64,000 nucleotides of DNA. Origin: Methanocella_A sp049676595 (GTDB lineage Archaea; Halobacteriota; Methanocellia; Methanocellales; Methanocellaceae). Shown here piece by piece: positions 26,192 through 34,651 of this stretch; the first letter of the stretch is position 1; every line of letters starts with the position of its first letter. Below the pieces are notes generated by a model, which worked only from the letters and a program-made list of their open reading frames with translations, had not been told where the DNA came from and made no database searches. The position numbers and the translations under genes are program-made. The stretch spans positions 62,001-126,000 of the forward strand of contig NZ_CP187259.1 in assembly GCF_049676595.1 (NCBI RefSeq), in the 5' to 3' direction.

Positions 26192-26373
26192 AGTTCATCT
26201 GGCACAGAGAGTCTGAGCTAATCGATAATGGACGTGACTATAAGTCTTTACGTCGCTGCGCCTTTGAGGACTTAGAACAAGGCGGCCCGGCGCCGGGATG
26301 GTGCAATTATCTTCACGATAGATATTTGGTAGATGCAGCCCTGATCAGCCTCTGCTTACAGGTGTTACTTACA
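26192..26373. other. Gap between family C repeat and phosphopantoate ligase gene
   Basis: Apart from the AT-rich stretch ACTATAAGTCTTTACG near 26238-26254 and CGATAGATATTTGG near 26318-26332, which could serve as promoter elements, nothing recognisable was found here. Confidence 0.3.
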
Positions 26374-27129
26374 ATGACCGACATTCCACGAGATCATCCG
26401 CGGTACCAGTCCCTGGTGACCAGGGAGATGCTGGTGAAGGGCGTGCGGGACGGCATCACGAGTATGCAGGGGCTCATCGCGCAGGGGCGGGGTGAGGCTT
26501 TCGACTACCTGCTCGGGGAGAAAACGACTGTGTCGGCGCTTGGGGCCGAGAAGGCGGCGGTAGCCATGCTGCTGCTGGCGCGGAACCCGGTCGTTTCGGT
26601 TAACGGCAACGCGGCTGCGCTGGCGGCGCCGGAGATGGTCAGGCTGGCGAAGGCAGTGAACGCCGGCGTGGAGGTCAACCTCTTCCACCGGACCGAGGAA
26701 AGAGTTGGCAAGATCGCTGCGGTGCTGAGAGCAAGCGGCTGCGAGCGCCTTTACGGTGAGCACCCGGACCGGCTTATCCCGGGCCTGTCCCACGACCGGG
26801 CGAAAGCCTCCTCGGAGGGGATTTTCACGGCGGACGTGGTGCTGGTGCCGCTGGAGGACGGGGACCGGTGCGAGGCGCTTGTGAAGATGGACAAGAAGGT
26901 CATCGTCGTAGACCTGAATCCCCTTTCCCGGTCGGCCCGCACGGCCACCGTGACTATTGTCGACAACATCGTCAGAGCAATACCCAACATGCTGAAGCTC
27001 GCCGGAGAGATGAAGAGCCTGTCCCGGGCGGAGCTCGAAGCAATAGTGAAAGAGTTCGGCAACGAGGCGACCCTGTCGGCTGCCCTCGATGCCATGATGG
27101 AAACGGTGCAGAGCTCGAAGCAGAGCTGA
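26374..27129 (+). CDS. 4-phosphopantoate--beta-alanine ligase
   Basis: Archaeal phosphopantothenate synthetase joins 4-phosphopantoate and beta-alanine with ATP, a step of the archaea-specific coenzyme A pathway. The 251-residue protein begins IPRDHPRYQSLVTREMLVKG and contains GLIAQGRGEAFDYLLGEKT, a Rossmann-like middle (VSVNGNAAALAA) and VVDLNPLSRSA near residue 195. The ATG at 26374 matches family N-termini better than the TTG 48 bp upstream. Confidence 0.9.
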   Translation: MTDIPRDHPRYQSLVTREMLVKGVRDGITSMQGLIAQGRGEAFDYLLGEKTTVSALGAEKAAVAMLLLARNPVVSVNGNAAALAAPEMVRLAKAVNAGVEVNLFHRTEERVGKIAAVLRASGCERLYGEHPDRLIPGLSHDRAKASSEGIFTADVVLVPLEDGDRCEALVKMDKKVIVVDLNPLSRSARTATVTIVDNIVRAIPNMLKLAGEMKSLSRAELEAIVKEFGNEATLSAALDAMMETVQSSKQS

Positions 27130-27261
27130 GCCCGCCATGCGGCGCCAGGGCAAATAAGTAGCCTGCGCCGCCCTATTCTCATATACCTTGACCGCTGGCC
27201 GTGCAAACGGTAACAAAACATTATTATATTATTACCTTAATATAATTTAATGTTGATCGAT

Positions 27262-27633
27262 ATGGCGGAAGATGTAGAACAAATGATCGGTACTACCACG
27301 TCTACCCCGCATGCTAAAGCACAGGCGGCGGTAAAGGCAGAGCATTTTGTCGATACCACGGTGGCTAAGGCTGATAGCATGAAAGCGCATACGGCTGACG
27401 CACTGGTGGAGGCTGCCAGAAAGCTCAGGGAAGCCGACCTCGGAACCCGGGGCGATGAGGTTAAGGCCATCATAGACGACATTGAGGCCCGTACCGCACA
27501 GCTGAAGGCTGAAGTAGACCGGAAAGTGGAACCAGTAGAGACATTTATCGTCGAGCATCCGTTAGCGTCAGTCATGATCGCCATGGGCATAGGCTTCATG
27601 GTAGGTTCGCTGATGGCACCAAGGCGCGACTAA
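27262..27633 (+). CDS. YqjD/ElaB-like (DUF883-type) membrane-tethered protein
   Basis: A 123-residue protein from the ATG at 27262 (another ATG four codons earlier is possible). The long amphipathic alanine-rich helix (about 25-95) and the C-terminal membrane helix EHPLASVMIAMGIGFMVGSLM followed by RRD are typical of YqjD/ElaB-like proteins, which in bacteria bind ribosomes or the membrane in stationary phase. First gene of a three-gene operon with two more small membrane proteins. Confidence 0.75.
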   Translation: MAEDVEQMIGTTTSTPHAKAQAAVKAEHFVDTTVAKADSMKAHTADALVEAARKLREADLGTRGDEVKAIIDDIEARTAQLKAEVDRKVEPVETFIVEHPLASVMIAMGIGFMVGSLMAPRRD

Positions 27634-27649
27634 GAGAGTGAGGGAGAGC

Positions 27650-28042
27650 ATGGATCAGGCCACAGGCGAAACAGCGGCGGCAGCAGCAGAAAAAGGATCA
27701 GTGGAGCAGGAGTTCGCCGATCTGGTCAAATACCTGGATCTGTACATACGCCAGAAGACGGATCTGTACTTACAGCACTACGTCTTCGACCCGTTCGACT
27801 TTCTGATCAGGCAGCTGATCTACCTGTCGGTACTGACGGCCCTGCTGGTTGCGGGCGCTCTGTCAGTAGTGGTCGGATCCATTCTCTTCATTTCTACGAT
27901 GATACCGCTCTGGGCAGCGCTGCTCGGCATCGGCGTCATCGCGATAGTGCTGGCAGCAATCATCGCATATGTATTATTCTCCAGGGTGCTGATCCTGAAG
28001 ACGCCCAGGACTACGGAGCTGGTGACAAGTGGCAAAGCATAA
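27650..28042 (+). CDS. Phage-holin-3_6/YqjE-like membrane protein
   Basis: A 130-residue protein from the ATG at 27650 (GGGAG ribosome-binding site just before). A cytoplasmic helix with the acidic Q-E-F-A-D-L-V-K-Y segment is followed by two long hydrophobic helices (about 60-85 and 89-115). The order DUF883-like, then holin-superfamily III/YqjE-like, then a third short protein mirrors the bacterial yqjD-yqjE-yqjK operon. It overlaps the next gene by 14 bp. Confidence 0.7.
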   Translation: MDQATGETAAAAAEKGSVEQEFADLVKYLDLYIRQKTDLYLQHYVFDPFDFLIRQLIYLSVLTALLVAGALSVVVGSILFISTMIPLWAALLGIGVIAIVLAAIIAYVLFSRVLILKTPRTTELVTSGKA

Positions 28043-28412
28043 GGTGACCGATGAGGACATCCGCCTCACCGAAGCGCTGATCGGCCAGTCTTTCGGCAGG
28101 CTGAAAAAGACAGTGACCCAGGCGCCGCACGACCTGATCCGGCCCGCAACGAGCACGATCAGAGACCATCCCCTCATGACGACGGCCGCCGCCGTCGGAA
28201 CAGGAGTGGTCGCGTTCAAGCTGATCAGAATGTTCACCCCAAGAGTCGTGGTCAGGGAAGTCCCGGCGCACCACAACATCACCGTCCAGGAAGGCGGCGG
28301 AGGGGGCAACATGGTCTCCCAGCTTCTGGCACTCGCCGCACCCTATGTTGTGGGCGTACTCCAACAAGAGCTGGGCAAAATGATGGCAGGCCAGCAGCAG
28401 AAGAGCCGGTAA
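28029..28412 (+). CDS. Small hypothetical protein of yqjDE-like operon
   Basis: A 127-residue protein (GTG start) with a basic/amphipathic N-terminus (KVTDEDIRLTEALIGQSFGRLKK), one membrane helix near 50-65, a glycine run GGGGG (about 89-93) and a second hydrophobic segment SQLLALAAPYVVGVL. It overlaps the holin-like gene, so translation is likely coupled. The position recalls YqjK, but the sequence does not identify it. Confidence 0.6.
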   Translation: MAKHKVTDEDIRLTEALIGQSFGRLKKTVTQAPHDLIRPATSTIRDHPLMTTAAAVGTGVVAFKLIRMFTPRVVVREVPAHHNITVQEGGGGGNMVSQLLALAAPYVVGVLQQELGKMMAGQQQKSR

Positions 28413-28429
28413 CATTTTTAAAGCACAAC

Positions 28430-28952
28430 GGCGGGCTGGTTAAACCATTGCGGCACGGTCCCTTATCCTGACAACTGGAGAGCAGTGGTTCTAACCACGG
28501 CGGCACAGCGGCACGGAGACAACCCGTACCCGTATAGCAACTCTTTTTTATTGAACCACGGCGGCACGGCGGGCTGACGGCACGGAGGCAATCCGTCTAT
28601 TGTTACTATAATGGAGAAACCAGGAATCACAATATAAAGTAGTTTACCGGTCACGTGATCATAAGGACATACTGAAACATCTGGTCAGTACAGTTTTTGG
28701 TTAATGCGCTGTCTCCGTGCCGCCGTGGACTAAAAAAGAGTAGCCTGTTAATAAGTCGCAATAGTCTCCGTATCGCCGTGCCGCCGTGGTTCAATTTACC
28801 ATCTGGTTGTTGTGGGTCCCACGGTCTCCGTGTCGCCGTGCCGCCGTGGTTCAATTTACCATCTGGTTGTTGTGGGTCCCACGGTCTCCGTGTCGCCGTG
28901 CCGCCGTGGTTCATAAAGTAGCGTTGTGCCTTTGTGGTTAAAACAGTAATCG
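28430..28952 (+). repeat. Family E composite repeat element, copy E1
   Basis: The left arm (28430-28596) has units CCACGGCGGCACAGCGGCACGGAGACA and CCACGGCGGCACGGCGGGCTGACGGCACGG separated by unique sequence. The core at about 28597-28711 is shared with E2 and E4. The right arm (about 28712-28952) has inverted units GTCTCCGTGTCGCCGTGCCGCCGTGG. Positions 28801-28860 are repeated exactly from 28861 (60-bp period: 30-nt repeat plus 30-nt spacer). Degenerate units TTGTGCCTTTGTGG (about 28924) run towards the larC end. Confidence 0.85.
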
Positions 28953-28953
28953 G

Positions 28954-29709
28954 TCAGTGTTCGTAGTGCCCCTTGTGCCGGTGTGGTCTATGCTCAAGGC
29001 GTTCGCCGGAGATGACCCGGAGCAGGTTGGGCGTGTCGAGTTCTTTGGTGCCTGCACCGTAGCCGGTTTTCTCCACCTTCATCGGGGGCAGGGGGCCGAA
29101 GCCTTTGCAGGCTTCTGCGAGGATTGCTGCGCCTGTCGGGGTGGCCAGCTCGGCCTGGATGCCCGTGGAGTATACGGGGATGCCGGAGAGAATTTCGAGG
29201 GTGGCAGGGGCGGGGACGGGCAGCATACCGTGGGCGCTCCTGACGAAGCCGCTGCCCACGTTGATCGGGGAAGCGTAAGCTTCTTCGATGTCCGCTTCCC
29301 GGAGGCAGATGGCGGCGCCTACTACGTCGGCGATGGTGTCCAGCGCTCCGACTTCGTGGAAGTGGACCTGCTCGACCGGGATGCCGTGCACTTTGGACTC
29401 TGCGGCGGCAAGCCGCCTGAAAATGGCCCGGGAGAGCTTGCGCACTTCCGGGGGCAGGTCGCTGCCGTCGATGATGCCGATGATCTCGGAGAGGTGCCGT
29501 TCCTCTGCCGTATCGGGTACGATGACATCTACTTTTGTGGCTGCGAGGCCGTTCTTGACGGTCTTCTCCGCAGTGACTTTCAGCCCCGGGAGGCCCAGCG
29601 TGTCCAGGCCCCGGGACAGTACGTCCAGAGGCACTCCCATGTCCACCATCGCTCCAAGAAACATGTCTCCGCTGACGCCGGAGAAGCAGTCGATATACAG
29701 GATTTTCAT
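28954..29709 (-). CDS. larC: LarC N-terminal domain, probably truncated (nickel-pincer cofactor synthesis)
   Basis: LarC inserts nickel into the pyridinium dithiocarboxylate nucleotide cofactor using CTP. This protein has the N-terminal half: ILYIDCFSGVSGDMFLGA, HFHEVGALDTIADVVGAAI, LATPTGAAILAE and GYGAGTKELDTPNLLRV. It stops at 251 residues with a His-rich tail (RPHRHKGHYEH), whereas complete proteins have about 400 residues. The missing C-terminal (LarC2) domain would lie where repeat E1 begins. It starts 2 bp after larE. It may be a pseudogene or a LarC1-only form. Confidence 0.8.
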   Translation of the reverse strand: MKILYIDCFSGVSGDMFLGAMVDMGVPLDVLSRGLDTLGLPGLKVTAEKTVKNGLAATKVDVIVPDTAEERHLSEIIGIIDGSDLPPEVRKLSRAIFRRLAAAESKVHGIPVEQVHFHEVGALDTIADVVGAAICLREADIEEAYASPINVGSGFVRSAHGMLPVPAPATLEILSGIPVYSTGIQAELATPTGAAILAEACKGFGPLPPMKVEKTGYGAGTKELDTPNLLRVISGERLEHRPHRHKGHYEH

Positions 29710-29711
29710 GG

Positions 29712-30542
29712 TTATTGCCCCCTGAGGACCTCGTTCAGGCTGCCGGTGCGGAAGCCTTCGAGGTCGAGCGCCACGTAGGTAAAGCCCGCCTTCTTCACCC
29801 GTTCGACGATCTCGTTCCTGAACTTGAGGACGCTCTCCAGCTCGGAGTCAGGCACTTCTATCCGGGCTACGTCGCCGTGGTAGCGGACCCTGAGCTGGGT
29901 GAACCCGAAGCAGTGCAGGGACCGCTCGGCCTCGGCCACTATCCTGAGCCGGTCAGCGGTAATCGAGGTGCCGTAGGGAATGCGGGAAGCCAGGCATGCC
30001 CGGGACGGGCTATCCCACGTCGGCAGGCCCATCAGCCGGGACAGCTCTCTGATCTCGCTTTTGTACAGCCCTGCCTCCCGGAGGGGGCTGCGGACTCCGA
30101 ACTCTTTCATGGCCTTTTCGCCCGGGCGGTAGTCCGCCGCGTCGTCGGTGTTCGAGCCGTCCGCGATGTAGTCCAGCCCCAGCTCTTCCTTCAGCTGTAC
30201 CAGCTTAGCGAACCGGCCCCGTTTGCAGATGTAGCACCGCTCGGGGGTGTTGGCGGTGAAGTCCGCGTTCTCGACCTCGTCGGACCGGACGATGACGTGG
30301 CGGACACCAAGGTCCTTTGCGGTCATAGCGGCGTCGTCAACATCTTCCCGGTGGGTGATCTCTGAGATGGCCGTCACAGCTACCACTTTGTCGGCGCCCA
30401 GCGTGTCCACGGCGCACTTCAGCAGCAAGGTGGAGTCGACTCCCCCGGAAAAGGCTATGAGGACGCTGCCCAGCTCTCGCAAGATCCGCTGGAGCTTGAA
30501 GAGCTTCGCCTCTGGCGTAAGTTCGGGGGATACGGGTGTCAT
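29712..30542 (-). CDS. larE: ATP-dependent sulfur transferase LarE, three-cysteine type
   Basis: LarE thiolates the carboxylates of the nickel-pincer cofactor precursor. The 276-residue PP-loop protein has IAFSGGVDSTLLLKC near residue 30 and the cysteine region SRACLASRIPYG (Cys183). It also has RCYICKRG (Cys103, Cys106), giving the three-cysteine pattern of versions that carry a [4Fe-4S] cluster instead of sacrificing one cysteine. It lies upstream of larC in the same operon; larA and larB are not in the window. Confidence 0.9.
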   Translation of the reverse strand: MTPVSPELTPEAKLFKLQRILRELGSVLIAFSGGVDSTLLLKCAVDTLGADKVVAVTAISEITHREDVDDAAMTAKDLGVRHVIVRSDEVENADFTANTPERCYICKRGRFAKLVQLKEELGLDYIADGSNTDDAADYRPGEKAMKEFGVRSPLREAGLYKSEIRELSRLMGLPTWDSPSRACLASRIPYGTSITADRLRIVAEAERSLHCFGFTQLRVRYHGDVARIEVPDSELESVLKFRNEIVERVKKAGFTYVALDLEGFRTGSLNEVLRGQ

Positions 30543-30801
30543 TGTACCTTAATTGGCATCCATGTATCTAATGGTTTGCGCGTGCGGCGCACGCTGAAAG
30601 TATTATGAGCCTGCGGCTGCCAGAGTAATGTTCACTATGGCGAAAATTAGTTTGTAGGACCCGTAAACTCCCCAATGCAATGCATGGAAACTTTCGCCGC
30701 ATAGCGGCTATACTTTTGCGTAGCATACAGAGAAAGAATTTGAAGTATGTGGCCAAAACTCTCCAGCTATATACTGATCATCTACAGCAGGTTATCTACA
30801 T
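30543..30801. other. Divergent intergenic region larE / helicase
   Basis: 259 bp without a gene. It contains a small hairpin GCGTGC-GGC-GCACGC at about 30580-30594, a pair GGCGAAAATTAGTTT (30639) and AAACTTTCGCC (30689) that could form a loose stem around the CCCAATGCAATGCATGG segment, and a second GCCGCATAGCGGC hairpin at about 30698-30710. No known riboswitch class was recognised. Confidence 0.35.
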
Positions 30802-33465
30802 ATGACAGCTAAGAGAAAGAGAAAAACGTCGTACACGCCGCCCTCCTCCGTGAGCTACGCCACGCTCGATCACACGGACGAGGAGATACTCACCCTGTTC
30901 GAGCCTTCCGTCCGCAAGTGGTGGACCGAGGCCTTCGGCCCGAAAAAGCAGGTCAACAACGGCTATTTTACCCCGCCCCAGAGGCTGGCCATCCCCCTCA
31001 TCCACCAGGGCAAAAACGTGCTCATCTGCAGCCCCACCGGCTCAGGCAAGACCCTGTCATCGTTCACCGCCATCATCAACGAGCTGTTCCTGCTCGCCAG
31101 CTCGGAGAACGGCCTGGAGAACAGCGTCTACTGCATTTACATTTCACCGCTCAAGTCCCTGGCCAACGACATCCACAAGAACCTGGAGCAGCCGCTGGAC
31201 CAGATTAGCAAGCTGTACGGAGACGAGAAGCTGATCCGGGCAGCCATCCGGCACGGCGACACCGCCAGCGACGAGCGCTCCTCCATGCTGCGCAAGACTC
31301 CGCACATCCTGAACACCACGCCCGAGACGCTGGCCATCCTGCTGAACTCCCCCAAGTTCGTGGAGAAGCTGGCGACGGTGCGGTGGGTGATCGTGGACGA
31401 AATTCACTCCATGGCCGACACCAAGAGAGGCGTCTTCCTGTCGCTCGCTCTTGAGAGGCTGGAAGAAGTGGTCAGGAAGCCGTTCGTCCGCATCGGCTGC
31501 AGTGCCACCGTAGAGCCGCTGGACCGGATAGCCGAGTTCCTCGCCGGGTGCGAGGACGGCAAGATCAGGGACGTCTCGGTAGTGGACACCCGCTTCGTCA
31601 GGGAATTCGACTTAAAGTTATTGTGCCCTGTGCCCAACCTGATCGAAGCCTCCGCTCAGGAGGTCAACAGCGCGCTGTACGAGATGATCCACGGCATGAT
31701 CCAGGAGAACACCAACACCCTCGTCTTCACCAACACCCGGAGCGGGGCGGAGCGTATCCTGTATCACCTGCGCAAGGAGTACCCTGACTTCTACAACGAG
31801 GAGAACTCCGGCTGCCACCACGGCTCGCTATCGAAGGGAGGCCGCCTCGACATCGAGGACAAGCTGAAGGCAGGCACCCTCAAAGTCGCCACCTCGTCGA
31901 CCTCGCTGGAGCTGGGCATCGACATGCCGTACCTGGACCTCGTGATCCAGGTCGGCTCCCCGAAATCAGTTTCGGCGCTGCTGCAGCGGGTCGGCAGGGC
32001 CGGCCACAGCCTGGGCCAGGTCGTCAAGGGCCGGGTCATCGCGCTGGACAGGGACGAGCTGATCGAGTGCGCAGTCATGCTCAAGAAGGCGCAGGACGGC
32101 TTCATCGACGGCGTCTACATCCCCGAGAACTGCCTGGACGTGCTGGTCCAGCACGTGTTCGGCATGGCCATCAACGAGCCCATGGAACTGGAGAGAGTCA
32201 AGCAGATCGTCCGCCGGTGCTACTGCTACCGGAACCTGAGCGACGAGGACTTCGATGAGGTCATCAAGTACCTGGCGGGCAGTCTGCCGGGCATGGAGGA
32301 CCGGAGCATCTACGGCAAGATCTGGCATGACCCCGAGACCGGCAAGATCGGCCGGAGGGGCAAGCTGGCCCGGATGATCTATTATACGAATATCGGCACC
32401 ATCCCCGACGAGTTCTCCTGCGACGTGATCACGAGAAGCGACCAGAAGTGGGTAGGCAAGCTCGACGAGCAATATCTGGAAAAGTTGCAGAAGGGCGACG
32501 TGTTCGTGCTGGGAGGAAAATTCTTCGAGTTCCAGTACCGCAGGGGCAGCAAGGTCTACGTCGACCCGTCCCACAGCCGGCCCACGGTCCCGTCGTGGTT
32601 CTCGGAGAGGCTGCCGCTGTCCTTCGACCTGGCGCTGCACATCCTGGACTTCCGGGACATGATGGCCCGCAGGGTCGGGGACCGCAGCACCCGCAAGTGG
32701 CTGTTAAATACATATCCGCTGGACGAGAACAGCGCGGAGAGCATCTACCAGATCTTCGACGAGCAGATCCGGTACAAAGGCACCGAGTCGATCTCCACGA
32801 GGAAGAAGTTCGTCATCGAGGAGCACCTCGACAAGCCCCACTTCCGCCGGTATTACTACTTCCAGTCTAACTACGGCAGGCCGTTCAACGACGGGCTGAG
32901 CCGGGTGCTGGCTTACATCGTATCCCGCCAGCGGACCAGTAACGTGACCATCTCGGTCAGCGACAACGGGTTCTTCATCTCGGTGCCGCTGTCCAAGAAG
33001 CTGGACCTCATGGAGTACATAGAGTCGCTGGACGAGACCAAGGTCAAAGACCTGCTCCGGCTGTCGCTCGAGGAATCCCAGCTGCTGAAGCGCATGTTCA
33101 GGATCAACGCGACCAGATCCCTCATGATCCTCAGGAACTACAAGGGCCACCAGAAGAGCGCCAAGCGCCAGCAGGTGTCGGCCGACATGATGCTGTCCTA
33201 CGCCCACAAGCTGGACAACTTCGCCGTCCTCGAAGAAGCCTACCGGGAGATCATCGAGGACAAGCTGGAGATAACCCACATCCAGCAGATCATCCGGGGC
33301 ATCAAGGACGGGGAAATAGAGGTAGAGCTGATCCCGGTGGATACCCCGAGCCCGCTCAGCTTCGGTATCGCCTCGCTGTCAGCCTCGGACGTGGTGCTGG
33401 CGGAGGACAAGAACTCTCTGCTGAAAGAGTTCCACCAGCGGGTCATGGAGAAAATCCAGGCATGA
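30802..33465 (+). CDS. Lhr-type ATP-dependent DNA helicase
   Basis: An 887-residue superfamily 2 helicase. Walker A SPTGSGKT is at residues 77-84, DEIH at 199-202, SATVEPLD near 234, an HHGSLSKGGRLDIED segment, a motif V region SSTSLELGID, and motif VI QRVGRAGH starting near 395. A long C-terminal region (winged helix and Lhr-core domain) follows. It overlaps the phosphoesterase start by 4 bp (ATGA), a pairing like bacterial DNA-damage helicase-phosphoesterase operons. Probably DNA repair; the substrate polarity is not visible. Confidence 0.9.
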   Translation: MTAKRKRKTSYTPPSSVSYATLDHTDEEILTLFEPSVRKWWTEAFGPKKQVNNGYFTPPQRLAIPLIHQGKNVLICSPTGSGKTLSSFTAIINELFLLASSENGLENSVYCIYISPLKSLANDIHKNLEQPLDQISKLYGDEKLIRAAIRHGDTASDERSSMLRKTPHILNTTPETLAILLNSPKFVEKLATVRWVIVDEIHSMADTKRGVFLSLALERLEEVVRKPFVRIGCSATVEPLDRIAEFLAGCEDGKIRDVSVVDTRFVREFDLKLLCPVPNLIEASAQEVNSALYEMIHGMIQENTNTLVFTNTRSGAERILYHLRKEYPDFYNEENSGCHHGSLSKGGRLDIEDKLKAGTLKVATSSTSLELGIDMPYLDLVIQVGSPKSVSALLQRVGRAGHSLGQVVKGRVIALDRDELIECAVMLKKAQDGFIDGVYIPENCLDVLVQHVFGMAINEPMELERVKQIVRRCYCYRNLSDEDFDEVIKYLAGSLPGMEDRSIYGKIWHDPETGKIGRRGKLARMIYYTNIGTIPDEFSCDVITRSDQKWVGKLDEQYLEKLQKGDVFVLGGKFFEFQYRRGSKVYVDPSHSRPTVPSWFSERLPLSFDLALHILDFRDMMARRVGDRSTRKWLLNTYPLDENSAESIYQIFDEQIRYKGTESISTRKKFVIEEHLDKPHFRRYYYFQSNYGRPFNDGLSRVLAYIVSRQRTSNVTISVSDNGFFISVPLSKKLDLMEYIESLDETKVKDLLRLSLEESQLLKRMFRINATRSLMILRNYKGHQKSAKRQQVSADMMLSYAHKLDNFAVLEEAYREIIEDKLEITHIQQIIRGIKDGEIEVELIPVDTPSPLSFGIASLSASDVVLAEDKNSLLKEFHQRVMEKIQA

Positions 33466-34190
33466 AGATCGAGTACCTGAACGGCGCCGCTTACTTCCCG
33501 GAGACGGGAGCGTGCGCCGTCTCTGACGTGCATATAGGCATCGAAGGCGCCCTCCAGGCGGAGGGCTTCGCCATGCCGCTGGAGGAGGAAAAAGAACTGT
33601 TGAAAAAGTTCAAGTCTGTCGTGCAGCGGTTTTCTCCTAAAACGATCGTGCTCGACGGCGACGTGCTCCACGAGTTCCACAAGCTCCGCAAAGGCACCAA
33701 GAAATCCTTCGACCGGATCATGATGGCGCTCCTGTCCTCGGTGGACGAGGTCGTCCTCATCACGGGATCGCACGACAAGATGCTGGACGCCGCCCTGCAG
33801 GACGTCGACGGCCTCAAGAGCGAGCAGTTCTACGTTGCCGGTGGAGTGATGTTCGCCCACGGCGACGCCATCCCCGAGAGGGCGAACGATAATGATATCA
33901 AGCTCATCGTGATCGGTCACGAGCACCCTACCCTCGATATAGAAATGAAGAAGGAGCCCTGCTTCCTTTACGGCAAAAACGCCTGGCGGGGCAAGGACAT
34001 CCTCGTGCTGCCGGCGTTCAACCCATTATGCGCCGGGACTTCTATTAATTACATGGACTCCCGGGACTTCATGTCAAAGTTCATCCGGGAGGGCGACATC
34101 GGAAGCTACCGGCCCATCATCGTCGTAGAAGGCGAGACGCTAGAGTTCCCGCCGCTGAAAGAGTTCAGGGACTGGATACAATACCAGTAA
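33462..34190 (+). CDS. Metallophosphoesterase, helicase-associated
   Basis: A 242-residue calcineurin-like phosphoesterase with DVHIG (Asp22-x-His24), LDGDVLHEF near 67, GSHDK at 102-106 where most family members have GNHD, AHGDA, and GHEH at 152-155. Relatives (PdeM-like) are encoded with DEXH helicases and sometimes a ligase. The asparagine-to-serine change at the third motif removes a usual metal ligand, so activity may be altered. Translation is coupled to the helicase (ATGA overlap). Confidence 0.85.
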   Translation: MKIEYLNGAAYFPETGACAVSDVHIGIEGALQAEGFAMPLEEEKELLKKFKSVVQRFSPKTIVLDGDVLHEFHKLRKGTKKSFDRIMMALLSSVDEVVLITGSHDKMLDAALQDVDGLKSEQFYVAGGVMFAHGDAIPERANDNDIKLIVIGHEHPTLDIEMKKEPCFLYGKNAWRGKDILVLPAFNPLCAGTSINYMDSRDFMSKFIREGDIGSYRPIIVVEGETLEFPPLKEFRDWIQYQ

Positions 34191-34233
34191 GCAAAACTAC
34201 TTTAGAATATGTCAAATATTGGGATACAGAAGA

Positions 34234-34536
34234 CTACTCGGTTATAAAATCAATAGCGGCGATACCCTTCATTATAATATTACACAGAATAGAGCCATCT
34301 TTACTGTATTCTATGTCAATCATAGCCATAGTAATAAGTGCGCCTTCAAAGGCATATTTTAACCCGTCACCAAAGATCGCATAATAGGTATTCGAAAAGT
34401 TAGAGCCTATTTCACGAGATAAGCCGAGAATAGTTATTTTACCGTTTAGCCTTTTCAGATACCGAAGAATTCTTCTTTTCACAGAACTTCGATTCAGAGA
34501 GCGTATTTCAGCATACGTTATTTCGTTATTATTCAT
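34234..34536 (-). CDS. Putative winged-helix regulator in AT-rich island
   Basis: A 100-residue protein from the ATG at 34536. The basic, helical N-terminal half with SVKRRILRYLKRLNGKITILGLSREIG fits an archaeal winged-helix domain (helix, turn, recognition helix around 25-60). The C-terminal part is hydrophobic with a beta segment and may sense a ligand or dimerise. It faces the divergent secreted-protein gene across a tandem palindrome (34652-34677), a likely operator. The genes here are AT-rich compared with the neighbourhood. Confidence 0.6.
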   Translation of the reverse strand: MNNNEITYAEIRSLNRSSVKRRILRYLKRLNGKITILGLSREIGSNFSNTYYAIFGDGLKYAFEGALITMAMIDIEYSKDGSILCNIIMKGIAAIDFITE

Positions 34537-34581
34537 GGTGATACCCCAGATACCCCTTATTCTCATAATATGGAAAAGATG

Positions 34582-34591
34582 TATATAAATA
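34582..34591 (-). promoter_or_regulatory. TATA box of the putative winged-helix gene
   Basis: On the minus strand TATTTATATAC lies about 46-55 bp upstream of the ATG at 34536, within a very AT-rich tract. Confidence 0.4.
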
Positions 34592-34651
34592 TATTTTTTC
34601 TATTAAGAAGTTGATTAAATGATTTATGTCGACTAACAGCTTAACATATTA

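Noticed and set aside
30543..30801. Riboswitch upstream of the helicase or larE
   Set aside because: Short hairpins are present but no known conserved aptamer core could be recognised.
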